A DNA stretch of 35,736 nucleotides from Candidatus Thioglobus pontius (GCA_014384345.1 JACNGB010000027.1:1-35736); one strand, 5' to 3'; shown: positions 19,779 to 30,900, counted from the stretch's first letter. Notes: generated by a model not told the origin, from the sequence alone. Numbers and translations: made by a program.

Positions 19779-20099
19779 TTAGAAAAGAGGACCTGCACTC
19801 TGAGCCAATGGTGTTTGCGCCGTAGCGTTCACTGATTGACGATGTGCCTTATTAGCTAATGCCACTGCAGCAGCAGTTTTACCTGCAGCATTTAGTTTCT
19901 TAGCTTCTTTAATCATCTTGCCCGTATCACGCCAAGCCATTTCAACTGCCAAGTTAGCTTTATAGCCAGCTTCAGCTGCTTTAACAGCAGACTTAAACGA
20001 ATCAGAAGATCCTTTATTCCAGTTATGGGCGCTACCTAGAAAATCAGCTTGAGCTGTTAAGGCGAATACTGACAAAACTGTAATTAATACTTTTTTCAT
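19779..20099 (-). CDS. soxK: SoxXA-binding protein SoxK
   Basis: A 106-residue small periplasmic protein. A signal peptide is clear (MKKVLITVLSVFALTAQA, cut near residue 18). The mature part is short, helical and rich in Ala and Lys, with WRDTGKMIKEAKKLNAAGKT followed by AAAVALANKAHRQ. This pattern is typical of the SoxXA-binding proteins (SAXB/SoxK) that join SoxX and SoxA as a third subunit and raise SoxXA activity. Identification rests on that pattern plus position as the last gene after soxA. The Shine-Dalgarno AGGAG precedes the ATG. Confidence 0.8.
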   Translation of the reverse strand: MKKVLITVLSVFALTAQADFLGSAHNWNKGSSDSFKSAVKAAEAGYKANLAVEMAWRDTGKMIKEAKKLNAAGKTAAAVALANKAHRQSVNATAQTPLAQSAGPLF

Positions 20100-20112
20100 C
20101 TTTATTCTCCTA

Positions 20113-20928
20113 TTATTTTCTGTAACGTGCGGCAGTAATTTCTAGACCGTTGCTCATTGCTTGATGGAAATACTCTAAGTTATTCATAGTCTCAGTCTGA
20201 GAACCAATTGGCTTAGCACGCATGTTTTTTAAGCAACCGCCATAACGACGCTGTAAAGTACCTAAACCAGCCCATTTCGCACGATACATTGGAACGTGTG
20301 TTGTATGGCCTAAAGCAGGTGACAAGATGTCAGCACGCGCTTTTTTGCCAGCGTTGTACACATGACAATCTGCACATGACATATTGAACTGTCCACGCTT
20401 ACCGTAGAAAAAAGCCTTACCTTGATCATATGCCGCTTGTGCGCCAGCACCTTCAACCTTTACATTGACCTTTTCACCTGCTGCTTGGTCAGAAATCCAA
20501 GCACTAATACGGGCAATCTTACCCTTATTAGAACCTAGTTTTTTACCAGTTTGCTGGTGGTAACATGCCTTTAAAACACCTTCAAGCGTTACAACTTTTT
20601 GAGTTGCATCATCAAAGTATGGGTGCTTAATACGAGCTGCTGCCGGATCTGCAAGTGCTGCACACTTACCAAGACCAAACTTAACAAACTCCTCTCCACC
20701 TTTTTCTAACGCTTCCTCGTAAGGAGGAATACCGTCTAAGATTTCTTCAAATTGCTCTCTTGAACCTTCATCAAATGCATAAACACCATTAGTGTAATCT
20801 GCAAATTCAACGTTTGGCTTCATTGCCTTAAAGTAGTCAATAAAAGCTTTATGGTCAGAAGCAACATCTGCAGACGCCGCTCCAACCAAAAAACTGATGC
20901 CAGCAACTGCTGTTATTAGTTTTTTCAT
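20113..20928 (-). CDS. soxA: Sulfur-oxidation cytochrome SoxA (single haem)
   Basis: With SoxX this catalyses oxidative coupling of thiosulfate to the SoxY cysteine in the periplasm. I start at the ATG at 20928, preceded by GAGGAG, giving 271 residues with a signal peptide ending near Ala20; the frame is open to 21090, but that extension overlaps soxZ and lacks a signal. The haem motif is CADCH (Cys185, Cys188, His189). The active-site ligand is Cys232 in YGGCLKNMRA. The N-terminal domain has Cys89 and Cys122 but no CxxCH, so the second haem of di-haem SoxA is absent and a disulfide is likely. It lies between soxZ and soxK. Confidence 0.93.
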   Translation of the reverse strand: MKKLITAVAGISFLVGAASADVASDHKAFIDYFKAMKPNVEFADYTNGVYAFDEGSREQFEEILDGIPPYEEALEKGGEEFVKFGLGKCAALADPAAARIKHPYFDDATQKVVTLEGVLKACYHQQTGKKLGSNKGKIARISAWISDQAAGEKVNVKVEGAGAQAAYDQGKAFFYGKRGQFNMSCADCHVYNAGKKARADILSPALGHTTHVPMYRAKWAGLGTLQRRYGGCLKNMRAKPIGSQTETMNNLEYFHQAMSNGLEITAARYRK

Positions 20929-20953
20929 TAATCTCTCCTCAATAATAAAAAAG

Positions 20954-21256
20954 TTACTTAGACTTTGCAGTCGCAGAACCAGTTTTGCCTTTATTGTCAG
21001 TATATTTAAGCTCGATTGTATCGCCTTTGGCGCCTGCAACGTTGAACTGAAAGTATGGATCTTTAGAAATAGAACTACCAATATCTGCATCTACTACAAC
21101 GTTACCATTGTGCGCAACAGTCATGTGTGTGATATGGTTAGCAGGCACGATCTTACCTTTCTTTTTACGAAGACCAGTTTCCATAGGGTGCTTAATAAGC
21201 GCCTTAATACCGATAACACCTTTTCTAGCCTTTGGCTTTAATTTAATATTTCCCAT
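20954..21256 (-). CDS. soxZ: Sulfur carrier complex subunit SoxZ
   Basis: A 100-residue all-beta protein without signal peptide, the partner that carries SoxY across and holds it during the thiosulfate cycle. Family sequences visible are GVIGIKALIKHPMETGLRKK near the N-terminus and ITHMTVAHNGNVVVDADIG in the middle, with SKDPYFQFNVAGAKGDTIEL near the end. SoxZ is normally exported by hitchhiking on SoxY, which has the Tat signal; this fits the lack of a leader. A Shine-Dalgarno TAGGAG precedes the start, and soxY ends 34 bases upstream. Confidence 0.94.
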   Translation of the reverse strand: MGNIKLKPKARKGVIGIKALIKHPMETGLRKKKGKIVPANHITHMTVAHNGNVVVDADIGSSISKDPYFQFNVAGAKGDTIELKYTDNKGKTGSATAKSK

Positions 21257-21290
21257 TATATTCTCCTAATTTATTTGATTCGCGTGCGAA

Positions 21291-21737
21291 TTAACCGCCA
21301 CAGCCGCCAATAGTTACTTTAACTTCTTGTGATACTTTAGTTGTTGCGCCACCTGCAGTCACCAACGCTTCTACTTGAGATGTTTTACCCATCTTAATAC
21401 GAGTAGAAACATAGCCTGCTGCCGCACCCGATAAGTTAAATGAAGCCGCTAAAGGTGTTCCGTTCTCCTTAACAAAGAAAGAGATGTTAGTCACGCCGTC
21501 CATCTTAGAAGCGTCTACTGTCATTGGTACAACTGCACCATTTTCAGCAATCTTTGGCGCTTTAAACTTAAACGAGCCTTTACCTGCACCTGCTGAAGCC
21601 GCAGCTGCTGCATCTGATACCGCTTTAAAGTCTGCAGTATTTGCAAATACCATTGACGGGGTTAGTAGGCCTGCACCTACAGCTGTTGCAACTGCAGAAC
21701 CTGCCATTGCGCTTTTTAGAAATAATCTTCTTTTCAT
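21291..21737 (-). CDS. soxY: Thiosulfate carrier protein SoxY
   Basis: A 148-residue periplasmic carrier to which the sulfur intermediates are covalently bound. The N-terminus MKRRLFLKSAMAGSA is a twin-arginine signal (RRLFLK), indicating folded export together with SoxZ. The C-terminus ends VTIGGCGG, with Cys146 as the carrier residue on the flexible GGCGG arm that defines SoxY. The mature part is an immunoglobulin-like beta domain (VTNISFFVKENGTPLAASFN). It has an AAGGAG Shine-Dalgarno and begins 10 bases after soxX. Confidence 0.96.
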   Translation of the reverse strand: MKRRLFLKSAMAGSAVATAVGAGLLTPSMVFANTADFKAVSDAAAAASAGAGKGSFKFKAPKIAENGAVVPMTVDASKMDGVTNISFFVKENGTPLAASFNLSGAAAGYVSTRIKMGKTSQVEALVTAGGATTKVSQEVKVTIGGCGG

Positions 21738-21747
21738 TGTCTTCTCC

Positions 21748-22095
21748 TTATTTTGAATAAATGTAATTGGTCACTTGATCAATTTGTTTTTCGGTCAAAA
21801 CACCATGCTTTCCAAATGGAGGCATGATTGTGTTTGGATTTTTTTCAGTTGCATCCCAAATTTGCGCTCTTAAATCTGCTTTATTTGGAAATCTTGCTTT
21901 CATGGCAAGTAGTGGTGGGCCAATGTTGCCTGGTAAATTTCCACCAGGAATCATGTGGCACGCTAAACAGTTGCCCGCTTTACGGCCAAATGTCACCTCT
22001 TCGTCTGTCATTTCTTTAGCGCCAGCTTCTAACGGCATTACAAATAATGCAGCTAGAGTAGCAACCGTTGAAATTGAAGAAATTATTTTCTTCAT
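21748..22095 (-). CDS. soxX: Sulfur-oxidation cytochrome SoxX
   Basis: A 115-residue mono-haem cytochrome c, the electron-accepting subunit of SoxXA. A signal peptide spans about residues 1-26. The haem site is CLACH (Cys43, Cys46, His47), and Met91 in NTIMPPFGKHGVLT is the likely axial ligand. VTFGRKAGNCLACHMIPGG and GNIGPPLLAMKARFPNKADL are typical of SoxX. It leads the operon soxX-soxY-soxZ-soxA-soxK, each gene with its own strong AGGAG. soxB, soxCD and soxW are not adjacent. Confidence 0.93.
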   Translation of the reverse strand: MKKIISSISTVATLAALFVMPLEAGAKEMTDEEVTFGRKAGNCLACHMIPGGNLPGNIGPPLLAMKARFPNKADLRAQIWDATEKNPNTIMPPFGKHGVLTEKQIDQVTNYIYSK

Positions 22096-22111
22096 GTTTC
22101 TCTCCTCTTTA

Positions 22112-22142
22112 TATAAAAAAATAAACCCCTCTCATAGAGGCT
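22112..22142 (-). promoter_or_regulatory. Small hairpin plus T-run in the soxX leader
   Basis: On the minus strand CCTCT-ATG-AGAGG is followed by GGTTTATTTTTTTATA, 17 bases before the soxX start. The stem is only five bases, so it may be a weak attenuator, an RNA-stability element or chance. No convincing -35/-10 pair was found upstream: TTGCAT and TATAAC are present but only 14 bases apart. Confidence 0.3.
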
Positions 22143-22219
22143 AAATCCTACTAAGTAAACTATGTTATACATTTTTCATTCAAATGCAACTCTATTATAA
22201 AACTTTTATATTGTTTTTT

Positions 22220-23674
22220 TTATACTTGCATAGCAGCCGCAATTAAAGCGCGTGCTTTATGCATAGTTTCATCCCATTCTAATTGAGGAACAGAGTCGTG
22301 CACAATGCCCGCACCAGCCTGCACATAAAGAGTTTTATCCTTTACCACGGCAGTACGAATGGCAATCGCCATATCCATACAACCATGCCACGATAAATAA
22401 CCAATAGCGCCAGAATAGATATTGCGCTTTAAAGGTTCTACTTCATTGATAATTTCCATAGCGCGGACTTTAGGTGCGCCACTCAAGGTGCCTGCTGGGA
22501 ATGTAGCTTTAAGCACATCCATAGCGCTCATTTGTTCTTGTAAATCACATTCCACATTAGAAACAATATGCATCACGTGTGAATAACGCTCTACAAACAT
22601 TTTATCGGTCAGCTTAACACTGCCTGTTTTGGCAATTCGACCTAAGTCATTACGACCCAAATCAATCAGCATTAAATGCTCGGCAATCTCTTTTTCGTCA
22701 GCCAGTAAGTCTTGCTCAAGCGCCATATCTTGCGCTTGATCCTTACCGCGTGCACGCGTGCCAGCAATTGGCCTTACGGTTGCTCGACGATCACCATCAA
22801 CTCGAGTTAAAATTTCGGGTGACGAGCCAATAATATTGACATCACCTAAATTAAGATAATACATATAAGGTGATGGATTAAGTCGTCTAAGTTGTCGATA
22901 TAATTCAATAGCTGGCGCCGTATAAGGCGCACTTAGACGCTGTGAAGGCACCACTTGCATAACATCACCCGCGACAATATATTGTTGAATACGACTAACT
23001 ACCTGCTTATAGTTTTTCTCACCAAAGCTTGATCTAAAATCTTCAGGCTTTAATTGGTCAGATTGATAAGGCTGCTTAACTAGCGGTTGATTAATTTTCG
23101 CCTCAATTTCATCTAAGCGTGCTAATGCTTGCTCGTAAGTATGGGCGTCTGGATTGATATGAGTTAACAAAAAAGCCTTATTAGCCAAATTATCAAACAC
23201 CACCAGGTCATTCGATACCATTAGCAAAATGTCAGCCACATTCAACTCATCTTTTAAATTAATATCTTTTAATTTTGGCTCAATATAACGAATAATTTCA
23301 TAGCCAAAGTACCCAACTAGGCCACCATTAAATTCAGGAAGGTCGTTAATTTCAGGTACCTTAAAATTTTTCTGATAATCTTCAATCCAAGCTAGAGGAT
23401 CCTTAACATCAATTCGATCAATAACTGCACCGTCTTGCTCTATTTGAATTTCGTAATCGTACACTTTGATAACCGTTTGCGCATGCAGGCCAATCATTGA
23501 ATAACGACCCCATTTTTCACCACCTTGTACAGATTCAAATAAATAACTATAGGTGTTGTTTGCTAATTTTAAATACAAACCCAAAGCAGTATCGGTATCA
23601 AGCACCACCTCCCTAAAAACCGGGATATGGTTGTAGCCTTGTTCGACATAGGTATTGAAACTTGTTTTGTTCAT
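22220..23674 (-). CDS. trpE: Anthranilate synthase component I
   Basis: A 484-residue enzyme converting chorismate to anthranilate with ammonia supplied by TrpG, the first step of tryptophan synthesis. The chorismate-binding domain has RPIAGTRARG, EIAEHLMLIDLGRNDLGRIA, FPAGTLSGAPKVRAMEII and AGAGIVHDSVPQLEWDET. The tryptophan feedback motif near the N-terminus is LFES (45-48, with Ser48), close to the usual LLES, so inhibition by tryptophan is probable. The start matches the family N-terminus but has no Shine-Dalgarno and almost no leader. trpG, trpD and trpC are not adjacent here. Confidence 0.95.
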   Translation of the reverse strand: MNKTSFNTYVEQGYNHIPVFREVVLDTDTALGLYLKLANNTYSYLFESVQGGEKWGRYSMIGLHAQTVIKVYDYEIQIEQDGAVIDRIDVKDPLAWIEDYQKNFKVPEINDLPEFNGGLVGYFGYEIIRYIEPKLKDINLKDELNVADILLMVSNDLVVFDNLANKAFLLTHINPDAHTYEQALARLDEIEAKINQPLVKQPYQSDQLKPEDFRSSFGEKNYKQVVSRIQQYIVAGDVMQVVPSQRLSAPYTAPAIELYRQLRRLNPSPYMYYLNLGDVNIIGSSPEILTRVDGDRRATVRPIAGTRARGKDQAQDMALEQDLLADEKEIAEHLMLIDLGRNDLGRIAKTGSVKLTDKMFVERYSHVMHIVSNVECDLQEQMSAMDVLKATFPAGTLSGAPKVRAMEIINEVEPLKRNIYSGAIGYLSWHGCMDMAIAIRTAVVKDKTLYVQAGAGIVHDSVPQLEWDETMHKARALIAAAMQV

Positions 23675-23680
23675 AAGCGC

Positions 23681-23686
23681 ATTTTA
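23681..23686 (-). promoter_or_regulatory. Candidate trpE -10 element
   Basis: TAAAAT on the minus strand ends seven bases before the A of the trpE ATG, so transcription would begin at or next to the start codon. The -35 region would fall in the T-tract of the rpoC terminator and is poor. It suggests a leaderless mRNA and argues against a trp leader-peptide attenuator. Confidence 0.35.
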
Positions 23687-23700
23687 ACGGATTTTAGACA

Positions 23701-23730
23701 TAAAAAAACCGCATCGAGATTCGATGCGGT
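23701..23730 (-). terminator. Rho-independent terminator after rpoC
   Basis: ACCGCATCGA (23708-23717) and TCGATGCGGT (23721-23730) form a perfect 10-base stem with a three-base loop, followed on the minus strand by seven T. It lies 36 bases after the rpoC stop and closes the ribosomal-protein/RNA polymerase transcription unit. Confidence 0.93.
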
Positions 23731-23766
23731 TTTAGCTGGCTTTAAAACCCAAGGGTGTCTCTATAA

Positions 23767-26700
23767 TTACTCTTGAATCTCTTCAGCTTCGCTCAACTCA
23801 GCGGCTAATGCGATTTCAGCATCGGCACTATGTGTCATACTTGCATCACGCTTAGCACGACGCTCTTGATGATGAGCAAAACCTGTTCCTGCAGGAATTA
23901 AACGACCCACAATTACATTTTCTTTCAAGCCTTGTAAGTTATCAACACGGCCAGTTGTAGAGGCTTCAGTTAACACTCGAGTAGTCTCTTGGAATGAAGC
24001 TGCAGAAATGAATGATTCCGTTGCCAATGAAGCCTTGGTAATACCCATTAACAATCTTTGGTAAGAAACCAATGATTTTCCTTGGGCAGCTAATTGCTTA
24101 TTAGTTTCGATCACTCTCGCATATTCAGCTGTTTCACCATTAACAAACTTGGAATCTCCAGCATCAAGCACTTCTACTTTACGCAGCATTTGCTTAACAA
24201 TCACTTCAATATGTTTATCTGAAATGTTTACACCTTGCAGGCGGTATACATCTTGAACTTCTTTAACCACATAATTAGCCAACGCTTCAACACCTAATAG
24301 ACGTAAGATATCGTGAGGATTTGAAGGACCGTCAGAAATAACATCACCTTTCTCAACCGTTTCACCGTCAAAGACGTTAATTTGGCGCCATTTATGAATC
24401 ATCATCTCTGTCGCTTCACCTTCAGCTGAAGTGATAATTAAACGATCCTTACTCTTGGTTGGATTACCAAAGCTAACAACACCAGATTCTTCTGCAAGAA
24501 TTGAATGATCTTTTGCCTTGCGTGCTTCAAACAAGTCAGCAACACGTGGCAAACCACCAGTGATATCACTTGTCTTAGACTGATCTTTTGGAATTTTAGC
24601 CAAAATTTCACCCGCAGCAATGACTTGGTTATCTTCAAGGTTAATCTTAACCATTGATGGCAAGTAATGCGTTGACAATACAACATCAGAATCACTTTCC
24701 TCAACCATCTTAATCATTGGCTTAAGACCTTTTGCTGCTGCAGATCTTTCCGCTTCATCAATCATCTCAAAGAATGTAAGTCCAGTAAGAGGGTCAGTAT
24801 TTCTATTAACAGTAATACCTTCTTCAAAATCTACAAAGATAACACGGCCTGATTGCTCAGTAATAATTGGATGTGTGTGCGGGTCCCAATTGGCAATTTT
24901 TTCTTTTGCTTTAACCTTGCCGCCTTCTTGAACATGAACTACCGCACCATAAGGAATTTTGTATCGTTCAACATCTTGACCTTTAGTATTTCTAATTGTA
25001 ACTTCAGCAGATCTAGAAATTACAACAAGATCACTATTGTCATTTGTGATTGATTTAAGGTTTTCAAAGTGTGCTGTACCATCAACATTAATATTAATAC
25101 TACTAATTGCTGTTGAGGCTGATGCTGCACCACCAATATGGAAGGTACGCATAGTAAGCTGCGTTCCTGGCTCACCAATTGATTGAGCAGCAATAACACC
25201 AACTGCTTCACCCACGCCAATTTTATGGCCACGAGCCATGTCGTTACCATAACAACTTGCACACACACCGTAGCGAGTATCACAAGTAATCGCAGAACGA
25301 ACCTTGATAGATTCAACACCCAACTCATTCACCTTATCAGAATCATCTAGTGATACCAAGTGACCTTTTGGCATCAATACATCGTAAGTATCTGGAATCA
25401 ATACATCTTCAGCAACAACACGACCTAATACAGCAGCACCTAGCGTTTGAACAATATTACCACCGTCAATAACTGCTTTCATGATCCTGCCGTTTTCAGT
25501 GCCACAATCATCTTCAGTAATAACTAAATCTTGTCCAACATCCACCAAACGACGCGTTAAGTAACCCGAGTTAGCGGTTTTAAGTGCTGTATCCGCAAGA
25601 CCTTTACGAGCACCGTGTGTTGAAATAAAGTATTGCATGTTATTCAAACCTTCACGGAAGTTTGAAGTAATTGGTGTTTCAATAATAGAGCCATCTGGCT
25701 TAGCCATTAGACCACGCATACCAGCCAACTGTCTCATTTGTGCAGGTGAACCACGTGCACCTGAATCTGCCATCATGTAAACAGAGTTAAATGAAGCTAA
25801 TTTTTCAGTTTTTCCGTCTTTGGTTTCGAATTCTTCAAAGCCGATCTCATCCATCATTGCCTTAGCAACAGTTTCTGAAGTACGTGACCAAATATCAATA
25901 ACTTTATTGTATCGCTCACCATCAGTAACAATACCTTGTGAGTATTGATCTTGAATTTCTTTAACTTGAGCCTCTGCAGCTTCAATCATGCCAGCTTTAG
26001 TATCTGGAATTGTCATGTCGTTAGAGCAGAATGAAATGCCTGATTTAGTTGAGTACTGGAAGCCCATGTACATCATTTGATCTGCAAACATAACCGTTTC
26101 TTTTAATTCTTGTGTGCGGTAACAAACATGAATTAAGTGAGAAACAACTTTCTTAGAAATCGCCTGATTGATCAAATCAAAAGATAGACCATTTGGCAAT
26201 ATTCTTGAGAAAATTGCACGACCAACAGTTGTATCTACGATACGTTTCGTGCTTGGTTCAAATTTACCTGCGTCATTTTTTACGTAGTCCTGAATTCTTA
26301 ACTTGATCTGTGCATGCAAAGTGGTGTGACCAGCTTCATACGCATTAAGCGCTTCAGCTGGAGAGGTAAATACCATACCTTCACCTTTTTGATTGATCAT
26401 GTCACGAGTCATGTAATACAAGCCCAAAATTACGTCCTGAGAAGGAACAATAATCGGCTCACCACTCGCAAGGTGTAATACGTTGTTTGAGGCCAGCATT
26501 AATGTTCTTGCCTCAAGTTGCGCCTCTTCAGATAATGGTACGTGTACCGCCATCTGGTCACCATCAAAGTCAGCGTTAAATGCGCCACAAACTAATGGAT
26601 GTAATTGAATTGCTTTACCTTCAATTAATAGCGGTTCAAATGCTTGAATACCTAAACGGTGCAAAGTTGGTGCACGGTTTAGCATGACTGGATGCTGATG

Positions 26701-27951
26701 CACCACTTTTTCTAGCACATCCCAAACTTCTGGTGTCTCGGCTTCAACCATTTTTTTAGCTGCCTTGATCGTAGAAGCCAAACCTTTAGATATAAGTCGA
26801 TTATAAATAAATGGCTTAAATAATTCTAATGCCATTTTCTTAGGTAAGCCACACTGATGTAACTTAAGGTATGGACCACAAACAATCACCGAACGACCAG
26901 AGTAGTCAACTCGCTTACCTAATAAGTTTTGACGGAAACGACCTTGCTTACCCTTGATCATGTCTGAAATTGACTTAAGTGGACGACGGTTATTACCCAT
27001 CACCGCACGACCACGACGACCATTATCAATCAATGAGTCTACCGCTTCTTGCAGCATACGCTTTTCGTTACGCACAATAATTTCTGGCGCATCAAGCTCT
27101 AATAAACGAGCCAAACGGTTATTACGGTTAATAACACGACGATAAAGATCATTTAGATCTGACGTTGCAAAACGACCACCATCTAACGGCACTAATGGAC
27201 GCAGATCTGGCGGAAGAATTGGCAATACTTTTAGAATCATCCATTCTGGCTTATTGCCTGATTGAATTAAAGAATCGATTAATTTAAGACGCTTATTGTA
27301 TTTCTTAAGTTTTGTTTGAGACTTGGTATTTAAGCTGTCCTCACGCAAATTAGCCGCTTCTTTTTCAAGCTGCATTTCTGCTAAAACGTCTTGGATTGCT
27401 TCCGCACCCATTTTCGCTTCAAACTCGTCGTCACCAAATTCATCTAATGCATCAAAATACATTTCTTCTGTTAATAACTGCTTGTGCACCAATGGCGTAG
27501 AACCAGGATCCGTTACTAAAAATGCTTCAAAATATAGAACACGCTCAATATCTTTAAGTGTCATGTCCATCAACAAGCCTAGACGTGATGGCAATGATTT
27601 TAAATACCAAATATGTGCAACCGGTGCAGCCAGCTCAATATGGCCCATACGCTCACGACGTACTTTGGAAAAAGTAACCTCAACGCCACACTTCTCACAA
27701 ACTACATTGCGAAACTTCATGCGCTTGTATTTACCACACAAACACTCAAAATCTTTTATTGGGCCGAATACTTTTGCACAGAATAAACCTTCACGCTCTG
27801 GCTTAAAAGTACGGTAGTTAATGGTTTCAGGTTTTTTAACCTCACCATATGACCATGAACGAATCTTCTCAGGAGAAGCTAGACCAACTTTAATGGCATC
27901 AAACTCTTGCTCTTTGTTTTCTTGCTTTAATATCGTTAATAAATCTTTCAC
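23767..27951 (-). CDS. rpoC: RNA polymerase beta' subunit
   Basis: A 1394-residue subunit carrying the catalytic magnesium. The N-terminal zinc finger uses Cys70, Cys72, Cys85 and Cys88, as in E. coli. The active-site [12 protein letters not shown] lies near residue 460; [18 protein letters not shown] precedes it. The trigger-loop/bridge region has [20 protein letters not shown], and the second zinc cluster has [13 protein letters not shown]. Length is close to the E. coli 1407. The gene follows rpoB by 13 bases and is intact. Confidence 0.98.
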   Translation of the reverse strand: MKDLLTILKQENKEQEFDAIKVGLASPEKIRSWSYGEVKKPETINYRTFKPEREGLFCAKVFGPIKDFECLCGKYKRMKFRNVVCEKCGVEVTFSKVRRERMGHIELAAPVAHIWYLKSLPSRLGLLMDMTLKDIERVLYFEAFLVTDPGSTPLVHKQLLTEEMYFDALDEFGDDEFEAKMGAEAIQDVLAEMQLEKEAANLREDSLNTKSQTKLKKYNKRLKLIDSLIQSGNKPEWMILKVLPILPPDLRPLVPLDGGRFATSDLNDLYRRVINRNNRLARLLELDAPEIIVRNEKRMLQEAVDSLIDNGRRGRAVMGNNRRPLKSISDMIKGKQGRFRQNLLGKRVDYSGRSVIVCGPYLKLHQCGLPKKMALELFKPFIYNRLISKGLASTIKAAKKMVEAETPEVWDVLEKVVHQHPVMLNRAPTLHRLGIQAFEPLLIEGKAIQLHPLVCGAFNADFDGDQMAVHVPLSEEAQLEARTLMLASNNVLHLASGEPIIVPSQDVILGLYYMTRDMINQKGEGMVFTSPAEALNAYEAGHTTLHAQIKLRIQDYVKNDAGKFEPSTKRIVDTTVGRAIFSRILPNGLSFDLINQAISKKVVSHLIHVCYRTQELKETVMFADQMMYMGFQYSTKSGISFCSNDMTIPDTKAGMIEAAEAQVKEIQDQYSQGIVTDGERYNKVIDIWSRTSETVAKAMMDEIGFEEFETKDGKTEKLASFNSVYMMADSGARGSPAQMRQLAGMRGLMAKPDGSIIETPITSNFREGLNNMQYFISTHGARKGLADTALKTANSGYLTRRLVDVGQDLVITEDDCGTENGRIMKAVIDGGNIVQTLGAAVLGRVVAEDVLIPDTYDVLMPKGHLVSLDDSDKVNELGVESIKVRSAITCDTRYGVCASCYGNDMARGHKIGVGEAVGVIAAQSIGEPGTQLTMRTFHIGGAASASTAISSININVDGTAHFENLKSITNDNSDLVVISRSAEVTIRNTKGQDVERYKIPYGAVVHVQEGGKVKAKEKIANWDPHTHPIITEQSGRVIFVDFEEGITVNRNTDPLTGLTFFEMIDEAERSAAAKGLKPMIKMVEESDSDVVLSTHYLPSMVKINLEDNQVIAAGEILAKIPKDQSKTSDITGGLPRVADLFEARKAKDHSILAEESGVVSFGNPTKSKDRLIITSAEGEATEMMIHKWRQINVFDGETVEKGDVISDGPSNPHDILRLLGVEALANYVVKEVQDVYRLQGVNISDKHIEVIVKQMLRKVEVLDAGDSKFVNGETAEYARVIETNKQLAAQGKSLVSYQRLLMGITKASLATESFISAASFQETTRVLTEASTTGRVDNLQGLKENVIVGRLIPAGTGFAHHQERRAKRDASMTHSADAEIALAAELSEAEEIQE

Positions 27952-27964
27952 TTTACTCTCCTAA

Positions 27965-30900
27965 TTAGTATTGTTCCAACTCGACATCAATACCTAATGA
28001 TCTGATCTCTTTAATAAGTACATTAAATGACTCTGGCATTACTGACTCTGTTAAATTCTTACCGTCAACAATACTCTTGTACGTCTTCGCACGACCGGCA
28101 ACATCATCTGATTTAACCGTTAACATTTCACGTAACGTATGCGCTGCACCATAAGCCTCTAATGCCCACACTTCCATCTCACCGAAACGCTGACCACCAA
28201 ACTGCGCTTTACCACTTAGCGGTTGCTGTGTTACTAATGAGTAAGGACCCGTAGAACGCGCATGCATCTTATCATCAACTAAGTGATTAAGTTTCAACAT
28301 GTGCATGTAGCCAACCGTAACTGGGCGATCAAACGCATCACCCGTACGACCATCGTACAATTGCTCTTGTCCAGATTCTGGCAAGTCTGCTAATTTAAGT
28401 AGTGACTTAATATCAGCCTCTTTAATACCATCAAACACCGGCGTTGCCATTGGCACACCGCCTCTTAAGTTTTTGGCCAATTCGATGATCTCTTCATCAC
28501 TAAAATTAGTTAAATCTTCTTGTTTACCGTACGAGTTATAAACCTTGTCAAGGAATGCTCTAATTTCGGCCACCATTTCAGTACGCTTTTCATCAAGCAT
28601 TGCTGCAATCTTAAAGCCTAAGCCTTTAGCCGCATAACCTAAATGAACCTCAAGCACCTGACCAACATTCATTCGAGATGGTACACCTAATGGGTTAAGA
28701 ACCACATCAACTGTTGAACCATCTGCTAAATAAGGCATGTCTTCTACTGGAGATACACGTGAAATAACACCTTTGTTACCATGACGTCCCGCCATCTTGT
28801 CACCAACTTGAAGGGTTTTGCGTGTTGCCACGTAAACTTTAACCATCTTCATAACGCCTGGTGGTAATTCAGCACCTTCGTTAATCTTAGCTTTTTCTTC
28901 TTCAAAGAATTTATCAAACTCAACTTGCTTAGCTTTTGCTTGCTTGACCAATGCAGCCACTTCCTTATTAACAGCTGAATCTTCAACTTTAATCTTGGCA
29001 ATTTCTTTGTTTTCAAGCTTTTTCATTAGCTTGGCATTCAGTTTTTCACCTGCTTTAATATCGCCAACCGCTTTAGTAATCACGTTACCAGAAAGCTTTA
29101 AGCGAATACGACGGAAAATATCACCATCAATAATACCAAACTCATCATCAATATCTTTCTTGATCTTTTCTATACGTTCAGCATCAATACTTAATGCTCT
29201 TGAGTCCTTCTCTACACGGTCGCGAGTAAAGACTTGAACATCAATAACAACACCTGATTTAGAAGCACCAACACGCAACGATGTATCTTTTACGTTATTG
29301 GCTTTTTCACCAAAAATAGCTCTCAATAATTTCTCTTCTGGTGACAATACCGTTTCGCTCTTAGGGGTTACTTTACCAACTAGAATATCGCCGCCTTTAA
29401 CACGAGCACCTACATAAACCACACCCACTTCATCAAGTTTTGCTAGAGCTGATTCGCTAACATTTGGAATATCTGCTGTAATTTCTTCAGGACCTAACTT
29501 AGTGTCTCGAGAGTAAGCTGTTAACTCTTCAATGTGGATTGTTGTATAACGATCCTCTTGAACAACTTTCTCTGAAATTAGAATTGAGTCTTCAAAGTTA
29601 TAGCCATTCCAAGGCATAAATGCGATCTTCATATTTTGACCTAACGCCAGCTCACCTAGGTCTGTTGAAGGACCATCGGCCAAAACATCGTCTTGTGCAA
29701 CTTTGTCGCCAACATTAACTAATGGCTTTTGGTTAATACAAGTATTTTGGTTAGAGCGCGAGTATTTGGTTAAGTTGTAAATGTCAACACCTAACTCACC
29801 TGCTTTTGCCTGCTTAGAATCAACACGAATAACAATACGTGATGCATCAACCGCTTCAACCACACCTGCGTGTTTAGCAGTAACACAAACTCGAGAATCT
29901 GTTGCCACAACACGCTCAATACCTGTACCGACTAATGGCTTTTCAGCGCGCAAAGTTGGTACCGCTTGACGTTGCATGTTCGATCCCATCAATGCACGGT
30001 TCGCATCGTCATGCTCAAGGAATGGGATTAGTGAGGCAGCTACTGATGAAATTTGCTTAGAGTCAATATCGATTAGTGTAACTTCATTTGAATCAACCAA
30101 TACAAATTCATTTTTATGACGACAAGAAATTAAGTCATCAATTAATTGGCCTTTTTCGTCCACACCCGCATTTGCTTGTGCAATGGTATGTGACACTTCA
30201 TCAATCGCCGAAATATAGACAACTTCATCAGTCACCTTGCCATCTTTAACAACTTGATAAGGCGTTTCTAAGAAACCATAATCATTAGTTTTTGCATAAA
30301 CAGCAAGCGTATTGATTAGACCAATGTTTGGCCCTTCAGGTGTTTCAATCGGACACAAACGACCGTAATGCGATGGATGCACGTCACGCACTTCAAAACC
30401 AGCACGTTCACGCGTTAAACCACCGGGGCCTAAGGCCGAAATACGACGCTTATGTGTTACACCTGATAATGGATTTACCTGGTCCATAAACTGTGATAGT
30501 TGCGAAGAGCCAAAGAATTCTCTTACCGAAGCTGATACTGGTTTAGAGTTGATTAAATCTTGCGGTGTTAATTCATCTGTCTCAGCAAGGTTAAGCCCCT
30601 CTTTAACAGCCTTTTCAACACGCACTAAACCAATTCTAAACTGGTTTTCAATCATTTCACCAATCGCTCTGACACGACGGTTTGCAAGGGTATCAACATC
30701 ATCAACTGAATCGTTACCGTCTTTAATGTCAATCAACAACTTGATGACATTTAAAATGTCGTCGTTAGTTAATACATGCTCACCCGTTTCAGACTCAATG
30801 CCCAAACGACGATTAAGCTTCATACGACCAACTTTTGATAAGTCGTAACGATCATTCTTAAAGAATAAGTTGTTAAATAATAGGTTAACCGCATCTTCAG

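Noticed and set aside
20929..21090. N-terminal extension of SoxA by 54 residues
   Set aside because: It overlaps soxZ in another frame and lacks a signal peptide; the ATG at 20928 has GAGGAG and begins a proper signal peptide.
23675..23766. A trp leader peptide or attenuator before trpE
   Set aside because: The only hairpin is the rpoC terminator, and no short Trp-rich frame exists in the gap.
27323..27817. Long plus-strand open frames opposite rpoC, rpoB, rplL and others
   Set aside because: They lie wholly antisense to well-conserved genes, have no Shine-Dalgarno and show no recognisable protein character.
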